Shown here one piece after another: positions 9,101-16,220 of a DNA stretch of 64,000 nucleotides; position 1 is the first letter of the stretch; every line of letters starts with the position of its first letter. The notes beneath the pieces are model-generated. The model was not told the origin of the DNA. It saw only the letters and a program-made list of their open reading frames with translations, and ran no database searches. The DNA is taken from contig JANQQR010000023.1 of NCBI GenBank assembly GCA_028289195.1, forward strand, positions 310,001 through 374,000, read 5' to 3'. Position numbers and translations under genes: made by a program. The DNA comes from Phycisphaerales bacterium. Its GTDB lineage: Bacteria > Planctomycetota > Phycisphaerae > Phycisphaerales > UBA1924.

Positions 9101-9475
9101 GGACCCGAGCCACACGGTTTCCGGGTTGTTCGGATCGAGCGTGACGCAGCCGATCGAGTACGACCCCTGGTTTTCGAACAGCGGCTGCCAAGTCGTGCCG
9201 GCGTTCGTCGTCTTCCAGAGGTTGCCGCTGCCGACCGCGACGTACCACGTGCTCTGGTCATCGGGGTGCACAGCGAGGTCCGCGATCCTGCCCGACATCA
9301 GCGCGGGCCCGATCGAGCGGAGTTCCAGGCCGGCGAACGTCTCGGCGCTCATGGGCGGCTTGGGCTCTGCGGTGTTCGAGCCTGAGCTTTCGGCACCGCT
9401 CTGGGCGGCTGCGGCCGAGCAGCAAAGCGCGACGAGAAGCTGGGGGAGTCTCTGGACGGTGCGGATGACTGGCAT
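6152..9475 (-). CDS. Secreted multi-Asp-box (BNR/VPS10-like) beta-propeller protein
   Basis: 1107 aa, ATG preceded by GGAG, with a signal peptide (cleavage near residue 24, AAA-QS). At least ten Asp-box motifs of the form S/T-x-D-x-G-x-T/S-W occur (KTTNAGTTW, RSRDGGKTW, KTTDGGENW, KSTDGGATW, RSTDGGESW, RSDDRGDSW, KSTDRGRTW and others), spread over roughly residues 80-740, as in sialidase and sortilin/VPS10 propellers. The last ~350 residues are a beta-sandwich-like part and a helical tail. The sialidase catalytic Arg triad could not be identified, so enzymatic activity is unproven; many planctomycete homologues are annotated only as 'glycosyl hydrolase' or VPS10-like. Unlike the second Asp-box protein in this window it has no dockerin tail or lipobox. 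Confidence 0.85.
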   Translation of the reverse strand: MPVIRTVQRLPQLLVALCCSAAAAQSGAESSGSNTAEPKPPMSAETFAGLELRSIGPALMSGRIADLAVHPDDQSTWYVAVGSGNLWKTTNAGTTWQPLFENQGSYSIGCVTLDPNNPETVWLGSGEDVSGRHVGYGDGVYRSRDGGKTWENLGLKDSEHIGMIVVDPRDSDTVYVAAEGPLWSPGGDRGLYKTTDGGENWEQILGGGEYTGVNELHLDPRDPDVMYAVKHQKFRNVAALINGGPESGIYKSTDGGATWRELTNGIPAEDKGKIGLAVSPIDPDIVYATIELAHREGGFFRSTDGGESWTKGADYISTGTGPHYYQEIFASPHKLDRVYQMDVRLHVTEDGGQTFRSISSPHKHVDNHAIAFDPNDPDYLLVGCDGGLYQTWDLGQTWKYTANLPVTQFYKVSVDYDEPFYNVVGGTQDNATQHGPSRTDNIHGIRNSDWMITVFGDGHQPAIDPTNPDIIYSQWQQGNLVRHDRRTGEIVYIQPQPGADEESDRFNWDAPILISPHDSARLYFASQRVWRSDDRGDSWRAISGDLSRGLDRLEQPMMGRVWSFDAIWDLFAMSQFGTVANISESPLDENLIYAGTDDGLIHVTEDGGQNWRPAGELPGVPDFFFVNDIKADLHDADTVYVCVDNHKAGDFKPYVFKSTDRGRTWTSIRGDLPDRHLVWRLVQDHVNPELLFLGTEFGVFFTVDSGDQWIKLTGGVPNIPFRDLAIQTRENDLVGATFGRGFYILDDYSALRQVSDESLDQEMDLYPVRDAWWYTPRRTLGYGEKASQGHAFYVAPNPDFGATFTYYLKEELKTRKQVRTESEKEIAEQGGDTPYPGWDAMREEELEEEPAVVLTIRNSDGEVVRHITGPTTKGIHRVSWTLTYPSTSPWVESRGEDDFFAAGNPDDGMLVEPGTYSVHLATRTGGRLTDSGKSQQFDVVPLPRASTLPGASPDDYVAFRRDLAETQRSVSGAGRALGETARRLGAIRQTLGRSTVDDAGLGAEVRAMARRVADMQERLSGNERRGMANDAGPVSISRRLSVVSMGTDFSVHGPTATHLESLAIARGQFAELRDELNQLIETELPALERRLDEAGVPWTPGRAVPGR

Positions 9476-9639
9476 AACAACTCCGTGGTGATTGACGAGT
9501 GAGCGTCATACGATACCGGGTTCGGGCCGGATACCGCGTTGAGACGGCGGATTCCGCCCGCTCCGAGCCTGGAGAGGCGAACCGGACGTCGTTTCGCAGC
9601 TCTCCGCCTTCACCGCCGGAGCAATGAGGAAGCGTCGCC

Positions 9640-10281
9640 ATGGTCAAGAAGCTGCTCGTCTCGCTCGCCGGCCTTTTCGTGGTGGTCGTCGCGCTGGCGT
9701 TCGTTTTCGACGTCCCCCGGTTCGTCATCGGGCTCATCCAATACGGGGGCCAGGCCCGTGAGGGAACGCTGCAAGTCGGTGATCCCGCGACGGATGTGAC
9801 GCTCTACGACATCGACGGCGCGACGTCGTTCCAACTCAGCGACCGGATCGGGGAGCGCCCGCTCGTGCTGATCTTCGGCAGCTTCACGTGACCGCCGTTC
9901 CGGCGCTCGGTCGAGCGCATGAAAGCGATGCACGCGGCCTATCGCGAGAGGGCGGACTTCCTGACGATCTACATCAAGGAAGCGCATCCGGAAGACGAGT
10001 GGCAGATGGGCGTCAACGAAAAAGAAGGCGTCTGCTACGCCCAGCCCACGACGCTGGCCGAGCGGTGCGCCATCGCCGGTGAATTCATCGCCGACAGCTC
10101 GTACTCGATCCCTCTTGCTGTCGACGACATGCGCAACAGCGCCGACGAGGCCTACGCGGGCTGGCCGGAGCGTCTGTACGTGATCGATCCGGGCGGAACG
10201 ATCGCGTACAAGGGCGGCGTCGGACCGTTCGGCTTTGACCCCGACGAGGTCGAGGCCTGGCTCCGCGTCACGCTCGACTGA
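9640..10281 (+). CDS. Iodothyronine deiodinase-like selenoprotein (in-frame TGA = Sec84)
   Basis: One 213-aa reading frame interrupted by TGA at 9889-9891; upstream and downstream parts are in the same frame. Read as selenocysteine the TGA gives FGSFTUPPF, the active-site motif of the iodothyronine deiodinase family, and what follows matches that family (IYIKEAHPEDEW; AYAGWPERLYVIDPGG; GGVGPFG). Residues 4-26 form a membrane anchor, as in vertebrate deiodinases. The ATG follows GAGGAAG. A SECIS-like hairpin lies 11 nt after the TGA (listed separately). Family knowledge: thioredoxin-fold selenoenzymes; the bacterial substrate is unknown and may be a peroxide or disulfide rather than an iodinated hormone. 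An automated caller would split it into an 83-aa and a 120-aa gene. The alternative, a nonsense mutation, is less likely given the motif and hairpin. Confidence 0.9.
9903..9918 (+). promoter_or_regulatory. Bacterial SECIS-like hairpin for the deiodinase-like gene
   Basis: GCGCTC (9903-9908) pairs perfectly with GAGCGC (9913-9918) around a GGTC loop (9909-9912). Eleven nucleotides separate it from the TGA, and the two loop Gs are 18 and 19 nt downstream. The E. coli fdhF SECIS has the same loop sequence at nearly the same distance. It lies inside the coding region, as bacterial SECIS elements do. Confidence 0.8.
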
Positions 10282-10434
10282 GCGCCCGCAATCCGCTTTC
10301 GAGCCGGGATGCATCGCGGGATGAGCGATCGAATCCGCTGATCGCCCGAACCGCCCCTTGACATCGGCGGGTGCGCCCCCACACTTCCAGCAGGAAGAAC
10401 CACGCACCCCTGTCCGGGCTGAGGGAGGAAACCG

Positions 10435-11106
10435 ATGCTCCAGGAACTCCGTTTGACGCCGCTGGCTGTCTCTGCGCTCGCCGGTGTGTTTGTGTGCGCC
10501 TCGGCGCACGCCGTGATCCTTAACCCCGGGCTGAATGGTCCCGTCGCCACCGGGGCGGCGCCGCCCGATTGGTTCGAGTGGCAGAAGACGCCCGACACCT
10601 GCGACGCCAGCGGCCCGTTCAACAACACGCCGAATCCGTGGGCGCTCTCGCCCGACGGCGGCACGTTCGTGCGCGCCGGCGGCTCCGACTTCGCCAACGC
10701 GGAGGCGATCGGGCAGGACGTCACCGGGTTTACCGGCGGGACCTCGTACCAGATCGACGCCTACATCACGAACCTCGGACACGAGCACCCGACGAGCGGG
10801 GACTGGCTCGGCCAGGACGGCTACTGGGAGCTCTACGTCAACGGGTCGCTCGCGAGCACATCGGTAACGCTGTCCAAGCCCGCGGCGAACACCGACTCGA
10901 TCGTGTGGTCCTCGCAGAGCTTCACGTTCGTCGCGCCTTCGTCGGACTTTGAGATCGCGTTCGTTTCGCGGTCTTCCGCGGGACTGCTGGCCGCCTACAT
11001 GGGGATCGACGGCCTCCACCTCAGCGAGATCCCGACGCCGGGTTCGGCGATCGGGCTCGCGGCGTTCGCAGTTGCTGGCGCTGCGCGCCGGCGCAGACGC
11101 GCGTAG
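10435..11106 (+). CDS. Secreted protein with PEP-CTERM-like sorting signal
   Basis: 223 aa, ATG after GGGAGGAAA. The signal peptide ends near residue 25 (ASAHA-V). The body looks like a beta-sandwich carbohydrate-binding-like domain (WELYVNGSLAST; FTFVAPSSDFEIAFVSRSS; YMGIDGLHLSEI). The C-terminus IPTPGSAIGLAAFAVAGAAR-RRRR has the three parts of exosortase-type signals: short Pro-containing motif, hydrophobic helix, Arg cluster. Family knowledge: such proteins are cleaved and anchored at the cell envelope. A TTGACA hexamer lies at 10358-10363 but the matching -10 is poor. No function can be assigned beyond an envelope protein. Confidence 0.8.
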   Translation: MLQELRLTPLAVSALAGVFVCASAHAVILNPGLNGPVATGAAPPDWFEWQKTPDTCDASGPFNNTPNPWALSPDGGTFVRAGGSDFANAEAIGQDVTGFTGGTSYQIDAYITNLGHEHPTSGDWLGQDGYWELYVNGSLASTSVTLSKPAANTDSIVWSSQSFTFVAPSSDFEIAFVSRSSAGLLAAYMGIDGLHLSEIPTPGSAIGLAAFAVAGAARRRRRA

Positions 11107-11178
11107 GCCCGCCGCGCCGACCTCCACGCTCGCGGTATCCTCTTCCCAACCTCGCGACGGCGAACAGGGAGCGTGATC

Positions 11179-11955
11179 ATGTCGGCACCGGCCGAACCCG
11201 CGACCAGCACATGGCTCAATTCGTTCGAGGCGTTCGGCGCCGTGCACGCAGTGAGCGTCGTCGTGTGCGCAGCGGTCACGGTCGGCCTGATCGCTCTGGG
11301 GGTGCGACTGAAACGGACCTCGCCCCGAGCCGAGCGGCGCCTGCGCATCGGGTGGATCGCGATGCTGATCGGTGTGCAGGGCTACACGCAGTTGTGGTGG
11401 CTCCTTCCCTCCAACTTCGACCCGGGCGTGAGCCTGCCCGTGCACTTCTGCGACGTCGCGCCCTGGTTCGCACCCTTCGCCCTGCTGCTGCGCGTCCGGT
11501 TCGCCCAGACCATGCTCTATTTCTGGGGTCTCGCGCTGAGTTCGTGGGCGTTCGTCACGCCCGTGCTCGGCGTCGGCGCGGCGAGCACCGCGTTCTGGCT
11601 CTTCTGGATCGGGCACACGCAAATCGTCGCCTCGGCGTTCTATCTGGTGTTCGTCGACAGGTACCGCCCGGGACGACGGGACTTTGTGGTGGTGTGCCTG
11701 ACGACCGCTGTCTACAGCACGATCATGCTGTTCACGGTGAACATCCCCTTCAGCGCCGATTACACCTACCTCACGCCCGAGAGGAGCCCGGCGAGCGCTG
11801 TCGGTCCGTGGCCGTGGCGCGCACCGGTGGTGATCATCGGAGAGTGGATGCTGTTCGCGGCGCTGTGGCTCCCGTTCCAGATCAGGCGATCGCCGGCTCG
11901 CGGGTCGGAGCCGGCATCGGATCCGGGTTCGGAGTCGGGCACAGGAGCTTCCTGA
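11179..11955 (+). CDS. TIGR02206-family integral membrane protein
   Basis: 258 aa from ATG 11179, which has AGGGAG at good spacing (an in-frame GTG lies six bases upstream). About six to seven transmembrane helices are visible. The LPVHFCDVAPWFAPFALLL segment and the later FWIGHTQIVASAFYLVFVDRYRPG segment are typical of the YwaF/TIGR02206 group of membrane proteins, whose function is unknown. The last ~20 residues are a Ser/Pro/Glu-rich tail encoded in the region that overlaps, tail to tail, the 3' end of the minus-strand SRPBCC gene by 74 bp. Confidence 0.8.
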   Translation: MSAPAEPATSTWLNSFEAFGAVHAVSVVVCAAVTVGLIALGVRLKRTSPRAERRLRIGWIAMLIGVQGYTQLWWLLPSNFDPGVSLPVHFCDVAPWFAPFALLLRVRFAQTMLYFWGLALSSWAFVTPVLGVGAASTAFWLFWIGHTQIVASAFYLVFVDRYRPGRRDFVVVCLTTAVYSTIMLFTVNIPFSADYTYLTPERSPASAVGPWPWRAPVVIIGEWMLFAALWLPFQIRRSPARGSEPASDPGSESGTGAS

Positions 11956-12394
11956 TCTGCTGGCCCCGGAACTCGAAGATCCGCTCGATGTCGGGCCGGA
12001 CCACAAGCTTGTGGACGAGCGAGCGCCCGGGGACGCGGGGCAGCTCGTAGCGCACCACATCACGCATCAGAGTTGAGCGCCCTTCGTCGATGGCCTCGAA
12101 CGTGTGCGTGTGATGCCACAGCCGGTACGGCCCCTTCAGCTGCTGATCCACGAACATGTGGGGCGGGTCCCACTCGGCGATCTCCGTCCGCCAGCGCGCG
12201 GGGACGCCCCTGATGCGCAGGCGATAGTCGATGAGCGCACCGGCCCGCATTTCGATCGGCGCGGGGGTGACGACCCGGAATCTCAGCAAGGGCGGCGTAA
12301 TCGCCTCGAGGTTGAAGGCGTCGGCGAAGAACGGGAACACCTCGTCGACGGGGAGCGGGATCGTGGTATGGGTCTCGAACGTGTGCATCTGCAT
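11882..12394 (-). CDS. SRPBCC-fold ligand-binding protein
   Basis: 170 aa. The sequence has the START/SRPBCC pattern of cyclase/dehydrase or polyketide-cyclase-like proteins: an initial strand and helix (TTIPLPVDEVFPFFADAFNLEAITPP), the TPAPIEMRAGALIDYRLRI segment, EWDPPHMFVDQQLKGPYRLWHHTHTFE, and a long C-terminal helix (DIERIFEFRGQQIRKLL). Such proteins bind hydrophobic ligands in a helix-grip cavity; the ligand is unknown. The last 24 codons lie antisense to the 3' end of the neighbouring membrane-protein gene. Confidence 0.8.
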   Translation of the reverse strand: MQMHTFETHTTIPLPVDEVFPFFADAFNLEAITPPLLRFRVVTPAPIEMRAGALIDYRLRIRGVPARWRTEIAEWDPPHMFVDQQLKGPYRLWHHTHTFEAIDEGRSTLMRDVVRYELPRVPGRSLVHKLVVRPDIERIFEFRGQQIRKLLCPTPNPDPMPAPTREPAIA

Positions 12395-12508
12395 GGGATT
12401 CGCCGGAGGCCCGCCCGGGGATTCACGACCGAGAACCCGCGGGCTCGTGCCCAGAGGCCCACTTCAACGGCGAATCTCCGCGGTCACAACCGACGAATAC
12501 CTCCCTGC

Positions 12509-12928
12509 ATGACCCGGAACGACTGGCAATTCAAGGTGCTCATCGACGGCGACTGCCCCCTTTGCGCTCGGGAGGCCGCTCTGCTGCGCCGTCTCGACAA
12601 GGGCAGGGGCAGGCTCGTCCTCGAAGACATCACCTCGCCGTCGTTCAACCCCGCGGATTATGGCCGGACCATCGACGACGTGATGGCCGAGATCCACGGC
12701 GTGCTGCCCGATGGCTCGGTCGTCACCGGCATGGAGGTGTTCCGGCGGGCGTACCGCGCCGTTGGCTGGGGCTGGGCGCTGGCCCCGACCGGCTGGCCGG
12801 TGATCGGCCGCCTGTCCGACTGGTTCTATCGCGCGTTCGCCAGGCACCGCCTGCGCCTGACCGGGCGATCGGGAGCGTGCACCGGCGATCGATGCCGCAT
12901 CGGGGCATCCGCTGAGCAGCCGGGCTAG
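12509..12928 (+). CDS. DCC-family thiol-disulfide oxidoreductase-like protein (DUF393)
   Basis: 139 aa from ATG 12509; the frame is open far upstream but homology begins here. D13-G14-D15-C16-P17-L18-C19 is the signature of the DCC/DUF393 (YuxK-like) family, with a CxxC in a thioredoxin-like setting. The later VVTGMEVFRRAYRAVGWGW and PVIGRLSDWFYRAFARHRLRL segments match the conserved second half. Two further cysteines near the C-terminus (GACTGDRC) are extra. The redox partner is unknown. It diverges from the SRPBCC gene. Confidence 0.85.
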   Translation: MTRNDWQFKVLIDGDCPLCAREAALLRRLDKGRGRLVLEDITSPSFNPADYGRTIDDVMAEIHGVLPDGSVVTGMEVFRRAYRAVGWGWALAPTGWPVIGRLSDWFYRAFARHRLRLTGRSGACTGDRCRIGASAEQPG

Positions 12929-12961
12929 CCTCTGTCGTCACCCCGACGGAGGCATTCAGCG

Positions 12962-13336
12962 ATGGCGAGCACTCTCGAAGCCAAGAAATTCTCCTGGACG
13001 GATCTCCCCGTCGACGCGCCGATGGACCTCATCTCACGCCAGCGGATCATCGGCGAGAAGATGATGGTCTCCCGTGTGGTGCTCGAACCCGGGTTCCGGG
13101 TGCCGACGCACGAGCACGAGAACGAGCAGATCTCGATCGTGCTTGAGGGCAGGATCAGGTTCACCGTCGGGCCCGAAGGGTCGCCGGACGCGACGGACAT
13201 CGACTGCGTCGCCGGCGAGACCCTTCATCTCCCATCGAACGTGCCGCATGCGGCCGAAGCGATCGAGCGCTGCGTGATCCTGGACCTGTTCAGCCCGCCG
13301 AGCGAGAAGACCGGCGTGGATGCGCACTCGTCCTGA
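12962..13336 (+). CDS. Single-domain cupin protein
   Basis: 124 aa. Cupin motif 1 is visible as PGFRVPTHEHENEQISIVLEG, with metal ligands H50, H52 and E55, and motif 2 as AGETLHLPSNVPHAAEA with H96. The fold is a small metal-binding beta-barrel. Family members range from sensors and isomerases to dioxygenase-like enzymes, so no reaction can be stated. It follows the DCC protein gene by 33 bp on the same strand and may be co-transcribed with it. Confidence 0.88.
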   Translation: MASTLEAKKFSWTDLPVDAPMDLISRQRIIGEKMMVSRVVLEPGFRVPTHEHENEQISIVLEGRIRFTVGPEGSPDATDIDCVAGETLHLPSNVPHAAEAIERCVILDLFSPPSEKTGVDAHSS

Positions 13337-13358
13337 TGGCTGAGGGTTCGAGGTCTGC

Positions 13359-13991
13359 TCAGCGCACGCCGGACGCGAGGCGCGATTCCAGCGCGCGTTT
13401 CACGTCGGGCCATTCCGAGTCGAGGATGCTGTAGTAGGCGCTGTCGCGCAGGCGCCCGCCGTTGACGCCCGTGACCCAGACGTGGCTCCGGATGATCCCC
13501 TCGAAGCTCGCCCCGAGGCGCATGATCGCCCGCCGGGATCGCTCGTTGAATCGGTCGGTCTTCAGGCACACGCGGCGCATCCCCAGCGACTCGAAGGCGC
13601 AGGTGAGCAGCATCAGCTTGCACTCGGTGTTCACGCTGGTGCGCTGCACGCTGGGCACGTGCCACGTCCACCCGATCTCGATGTTGCCGTCGGCCGGTCG
13701 GATGTCGAGGAAGCTGGTCGAACCGACCGGGCCGCCGGTCTCCTTGTCGATGATCGCCAGCGCGATGCGCTCGCCCCGCTGGCGCGGCTCGATGGCACGA
13801 TCGATGATGGCGCGCATGGCGTCGAGATCCGTCGGTCTGTCCTCGGACACCCACTCCCAGATCGACAGGTCCGCGGCCCCGGCCTGCATCAGGCCCTCGG
13901 CGTGTGAGCGTTCGAGCGGCTCGAGCCTGGCGCGTGCGCCGGGGAGTTCCAGTCGGAGTTGGGGATCCGGCGCGCGGGCGTCGACGGTCAA
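13359..13991 (-). CDS. GNAT acetyltransferase, RimJ/RimL type
   Basis: 210 aa if it starts at the TTG at 13991, which overlaps the TGA of the osmC gene as TTGA; this coupling decides the start. The sequence has the RimJ/RimL pattern: ARLEPLERSHAEGL near the N-terminus, ALAIIDKETGGPVGSTSFLDI, DGNIEIGWTWHVPSVQRTSVNTECKLMLLTCAFESLG and TDRFNERSRRAIMRLGASFEGIIRSH. By family it transfers acetyl from acetyl-CoA to an amine, often a protein N-terminus or antibiotic. Third gene of the apaG-osmC-GNAT operon. Confidence 0.85.
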   Translation of the reverse strand: MTVDARAPDPQLRLELPGARARLEPLERSHAEGLMQAGAADLSIWEWVSEDRPTDLDAMRAIIDRAIEPRQRGERIALAIIDKETGGPVGSTSFLDIRPADGNIEIGWTWHVPSVQRTSVNTECKLMLLTCAFESLGMRRVCLKTDRFNERSRRAIMRLGASFEGIIRSHVWVTGVNGGRLRDSAYYSILDSEWPDVKRALESRLASGVR

Positions 13992-14410
13992 GGCTCGCCG
14001 CGAGCGCGGATCTGGACGCCCGCCTCCACGGAGCGATGGACGGGGCACCGGTGCGCCACTTCCTGGAGCCTCGCCCACTGGTCGGCGGTCAGGCTTCCCG
14101 AGAGTTCGAGGTCGTACTCGAGGTCTTTGAGCACGTAGGCCTCGCGCCGGCCCGGGTACACCCGGATCGTCGCGTCTTCCAGCGGCCATTGTTTCCGCTG
14201 GGCGTACATGCGCACGGTGATCAGAATGCACGAGGCGATCGACGCGTACAGGTGCGAGAACGGGTCGGGGCCTGTGTTTGCGCCGCCGACGCTCTCGGGC
14301 TCATCGGCGCGAAACGTGAACCCGCCATCAGTATCCATCTCGACGGCGAACGCCCGCTCACCCATGCGGGCGGTCAGCGCGGGCTCCGTTGCGATCGAAT
14401 CGGTGGTCAC
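13988..14410 (-). CDS. OsmC/Ohr-family peroxidase-like protein
   Basis: 140 aa from a GTG at 14410 that overlaps the apaG stop (GTGA), so the two are translationally coupled. The OsmC signature is visible: NTGPDPFSHLYASIASCILITVRMYAQRKQW with redox Cys61 and HRCPVHRSVEAGVQI with Cys122. By family it reduces organic hydroperoxides with a thiol pair. Position between apaG and an acetyltransferase suggests a small housekeeping or stress operon. Confidence 0.9.
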   Translation of the reverse strand: MTTDSIATEPALTARMGERAFAVEMDTDGGFTFRADEPESVGGANTGPDPFSHLYASIASCILITVRMYAQRKQWPLEDATIRVYPGRREAYVLKDLEYDLELSGSLTADQWARLQEVAHRCPVHRSVEAGVQIRARGEP

Positions 14411-14838
14411 TCGTCGGTCTCCTGATCGGTGTCCGCCCCGGGGGCGACGAGATAGAACCGGCCGATGTTGGCATCGAAGACCGACCCGTCGTCGCGCTGC
14501 ATGCGATAGGCGCCCTCCATTGTTCCCCACGGAGTCTCGAGCGGGCAGTAGCTGGAGTACTCGAACCCCTTGCCGGGATCGAGGACCGGCTGGTGCCCCA
14601 CCACGCCCGGACCCTCGACCTCGTGCTCCTCGCCGTTGGCGTCGATGATCAGCCACCGGCGCGCGATGAGCTGCGCGCTGTCATCGCCCTCGTTGAGGAT
14701 CCGCACGCGATACCCGAACACGTACTGATTGGCCTCGGGGTTCGACTGACCCGAGAGGAACTCCGGCACGACGCGCACGCGTATCCCCTCGCTCGTGGTT
14801 TCCGAGCCGTGCTGGTTGGTTGTGAGAATCTCCGACAC
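14407..14838 (-). CDS. apaG: ApaG-domain protein
   Basis: 143 aa; ATG preceded by AAGGAG. The ApaG fold is clear: GIRVRVVPEFLSGQSNPEANQYVFGYRVRILNEG, then LIARRWLIIDANGEEHEVEGPGVVGHQPVLDPG and FEYSSYCPLETPWGTMEGAYRM. ApaG proteins are small beta-sandwich domains linked to Co2+/Mg2+ tolerance in enterobacteria and found fused to F-box or polymerase-delta-interacting proteins in eukaryotes. First gene of a three-gene operon with 4-bp overlaps. Confidence 0.93.
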   Translation of the reverse strand: MSEILTTNQHGSETTSEGIRVRVVPEFLSGQSNPEANQYVFGYRVRILNEGDDSAQLIARRWLIIDANGEEHEVEGPGVVGHQPVLDPGKGFEYSSYCPLETPWGTMEGAYRMQRDDGSVFDANIGRFYLVAPGADTDQETDE

Positions 14839-14922
14839 GGGTTCTCCTTCGGACTCCGGGGCCCGTGACGATAGGCGCTGCCCGGCGTCGCGTGCCGGCC
14901 CGCGCTCGGCGGCTCGGAGGCC

Positions 14923-14963
14923 AAAAAAAAACGGCGGCCCGCCAAGGGCGAAGCTCTTGGCGG
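14923..14963 (-). terminator. Rho-independent terminator of the yceI gene
   Basis: On the minus strand CCGCCAAG and CTTGGCGG arms (14963-14956 and 14946-14939) form a perfect 8-bp stem, followed by a run of nine T (complement of 14931-14923). It lies about 75 nt past the yceI stop. Confidence 0.85.
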
Positions 14964-15039
14964 ACCGCGTCAGGGGAGGAATGACTTGTGGTGCGTCCGA
15001 CGAGCGGACGCGGGATCACGGGCCGGCGGGGCCGACCGG

Positions 15040-15750
15040 TTACTGCATCTCGGGCTCGACCGTCGCCAGGTAGAGCGTCGTGTCGATCTCGACCTCTTCG
15101 GCGACCTTCTGGCCGATCACCCGGTTCTTGATGCCGAACTCACCCAGGTTGATCTGGTATTTCGCACGAATCGCAAGGAGATCGCCTTTTGCGATCTTTT
15201 CGGTCTTCGGGCCCTCGGTGAGGAACGTGAACGTGGAGTCTTCGGCCTGCAGGCTGCGGGTCACGCCGGCGATCGTCATCTCGCCGACGAGCGTGCCGGT
15301 GAACGTCTGGAACCCTTCGCCGTCGTTGACCAGCTGCACGCTGTCCACGCCGTGGACGCGGAAGACGATGTTCGGGTAGTCGCTGGCGTTGAACCAGTCG
15401 TCACCAGCGAGGTGCGAGTCGCGGAGGCGGATGCCCGTACGCAGCGACTCGACCGGCAGCTGCCACTCGCCGCCCTGGAGGTCGGCCGGCGACGCGGACG
15501 GGCCGGCGACCGTGTAGCCGATCACGCGGCTCGACTGGCCGCTGATGGTCTCGAACGGGGCTTCGCTCGAGAAGAACACCTGCGGCTGGCCGTCGGTCAG
15601 CGTGTGGTAGATGGTGCCCTTCTTGGAGTCGGCCTGCGGGACGACCAGCGACTGGCCGCTCCCGGCGGTGCGGGCGAACTGGGCCTCGGCGGCCCCGGCG
15701 ACGATCGCGCCGGTCGCGATCACGGCTGTCATCAGTGCTTTGGTGTGCAT
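15040..15750 (-). CDS. YceI-family periplasmic lipid-binding protein
   Basis: 236 aa with signal peptide (MHTKALMTAVIATGAIVAGAAEA-Q). The YceI lipocalin-like barrel is recognisable from VFFSSEAPFETISGQSSRVIGY, SLRTGIRLRDSHLAGDDWFNASDYPNIVFRV and TGTLVGEMTIAGVTRSLQ. Family members bind isoprenoids or other polyprenyl chains in the periplasm. The N-terminal ~50 residues are somewhat longer than in E. coli YceI. It stands alone with its own terminator. Confidence 0.92.
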   Translation of the reverse strand: MHTKALMTAVIATGAIVAGAAEAQFARTAGSGQSLVVPQADSKKGTIYHTLTDGQPQVFFSSEAPFETISGQSSRVIGYTVAGPSASPADLQGGEWQLPVESLRTGIRLRDSHLAGDDWFNASDYPNIVFRVHGVDSVQLVNDGEGFQTFTGTLVGEMTIAGVTRSLQAEDSTFTFLTEGPKTEKIAKGDLLAIRAKYQINLGEFGIKNRVIGQKVAEEVEIDTTLYLATVEPEMQ

Positions 15751-15793
15751 CGAGAAAGTCCTTTCCGGGACGGGGTCCCAGACTCATGCAGTG

Positions 15794-16198
15794 TCAATCG
15801 TTTCCGCGGGCGTCCGGCTCCCCCGGGAGTGCGCCCGCCCTCTGCCGCCCGGCGGTGCGGATCCCCGCGAGCCCGGCGCTGATGGCCAGCGCCGGCAGGG
15901 CGCTGGTCGCGACGCTGAGCGCCGCGAGCCCCGGCCCGGTCGGCAGCAGCCCGAACGTGAACCTGGAATCAACCCGCTCCATCTCCCCGAGCGTGTCGTT
16001 GATCCCTGTGCCTTCGAACAACGCCCCGAGTTCGCCCTGGCTCTCGTTGGCCCGGGTGATCTCGGGGTCTTCGACACGGGAGAACACCGTTGCCCCGGTT
16101 GCCGCCCAGGCTCCGATCGATCCGATGGCGACAGCGACGCCCGCGATGAGCGTCCATCGCGCGCGACCGTTCGCTCGGGTTCGACCGGAGGTCTCCAT
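15794..16198 (-). CDS. Hypothetical two-helix membrane protein
   Basis: 134 aa from ATG 16198, which has GGGAG upstream (the frame extends further without support). Two hydrophobic helices (about residues 15-40 and 90-118) flank an acidic extracytoplasmic-type loop (VEDPEITRANESQGELGALFEGTGINDTLGEM). It lies 22 bp after the LEA14-like lipoprotein gene on the same strand, so both are probably one operon. No family recognised. Confidence 0.65.
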   Translation of the reverse strand: METSGRTRANGRARWTLIAGVAVAIGSIGAWAATGATVFSRVEDPEITRANESQGELGALFEGTGINDTLGEMERVDSRFTFGLLPTGPGLAALSVATSALPALAISAGLAGIRTAGRQRAGALPGEPDARGND

Positions 16199-16220
16199 GG
16201 CGGCTCCCGGAACGAGAGTG

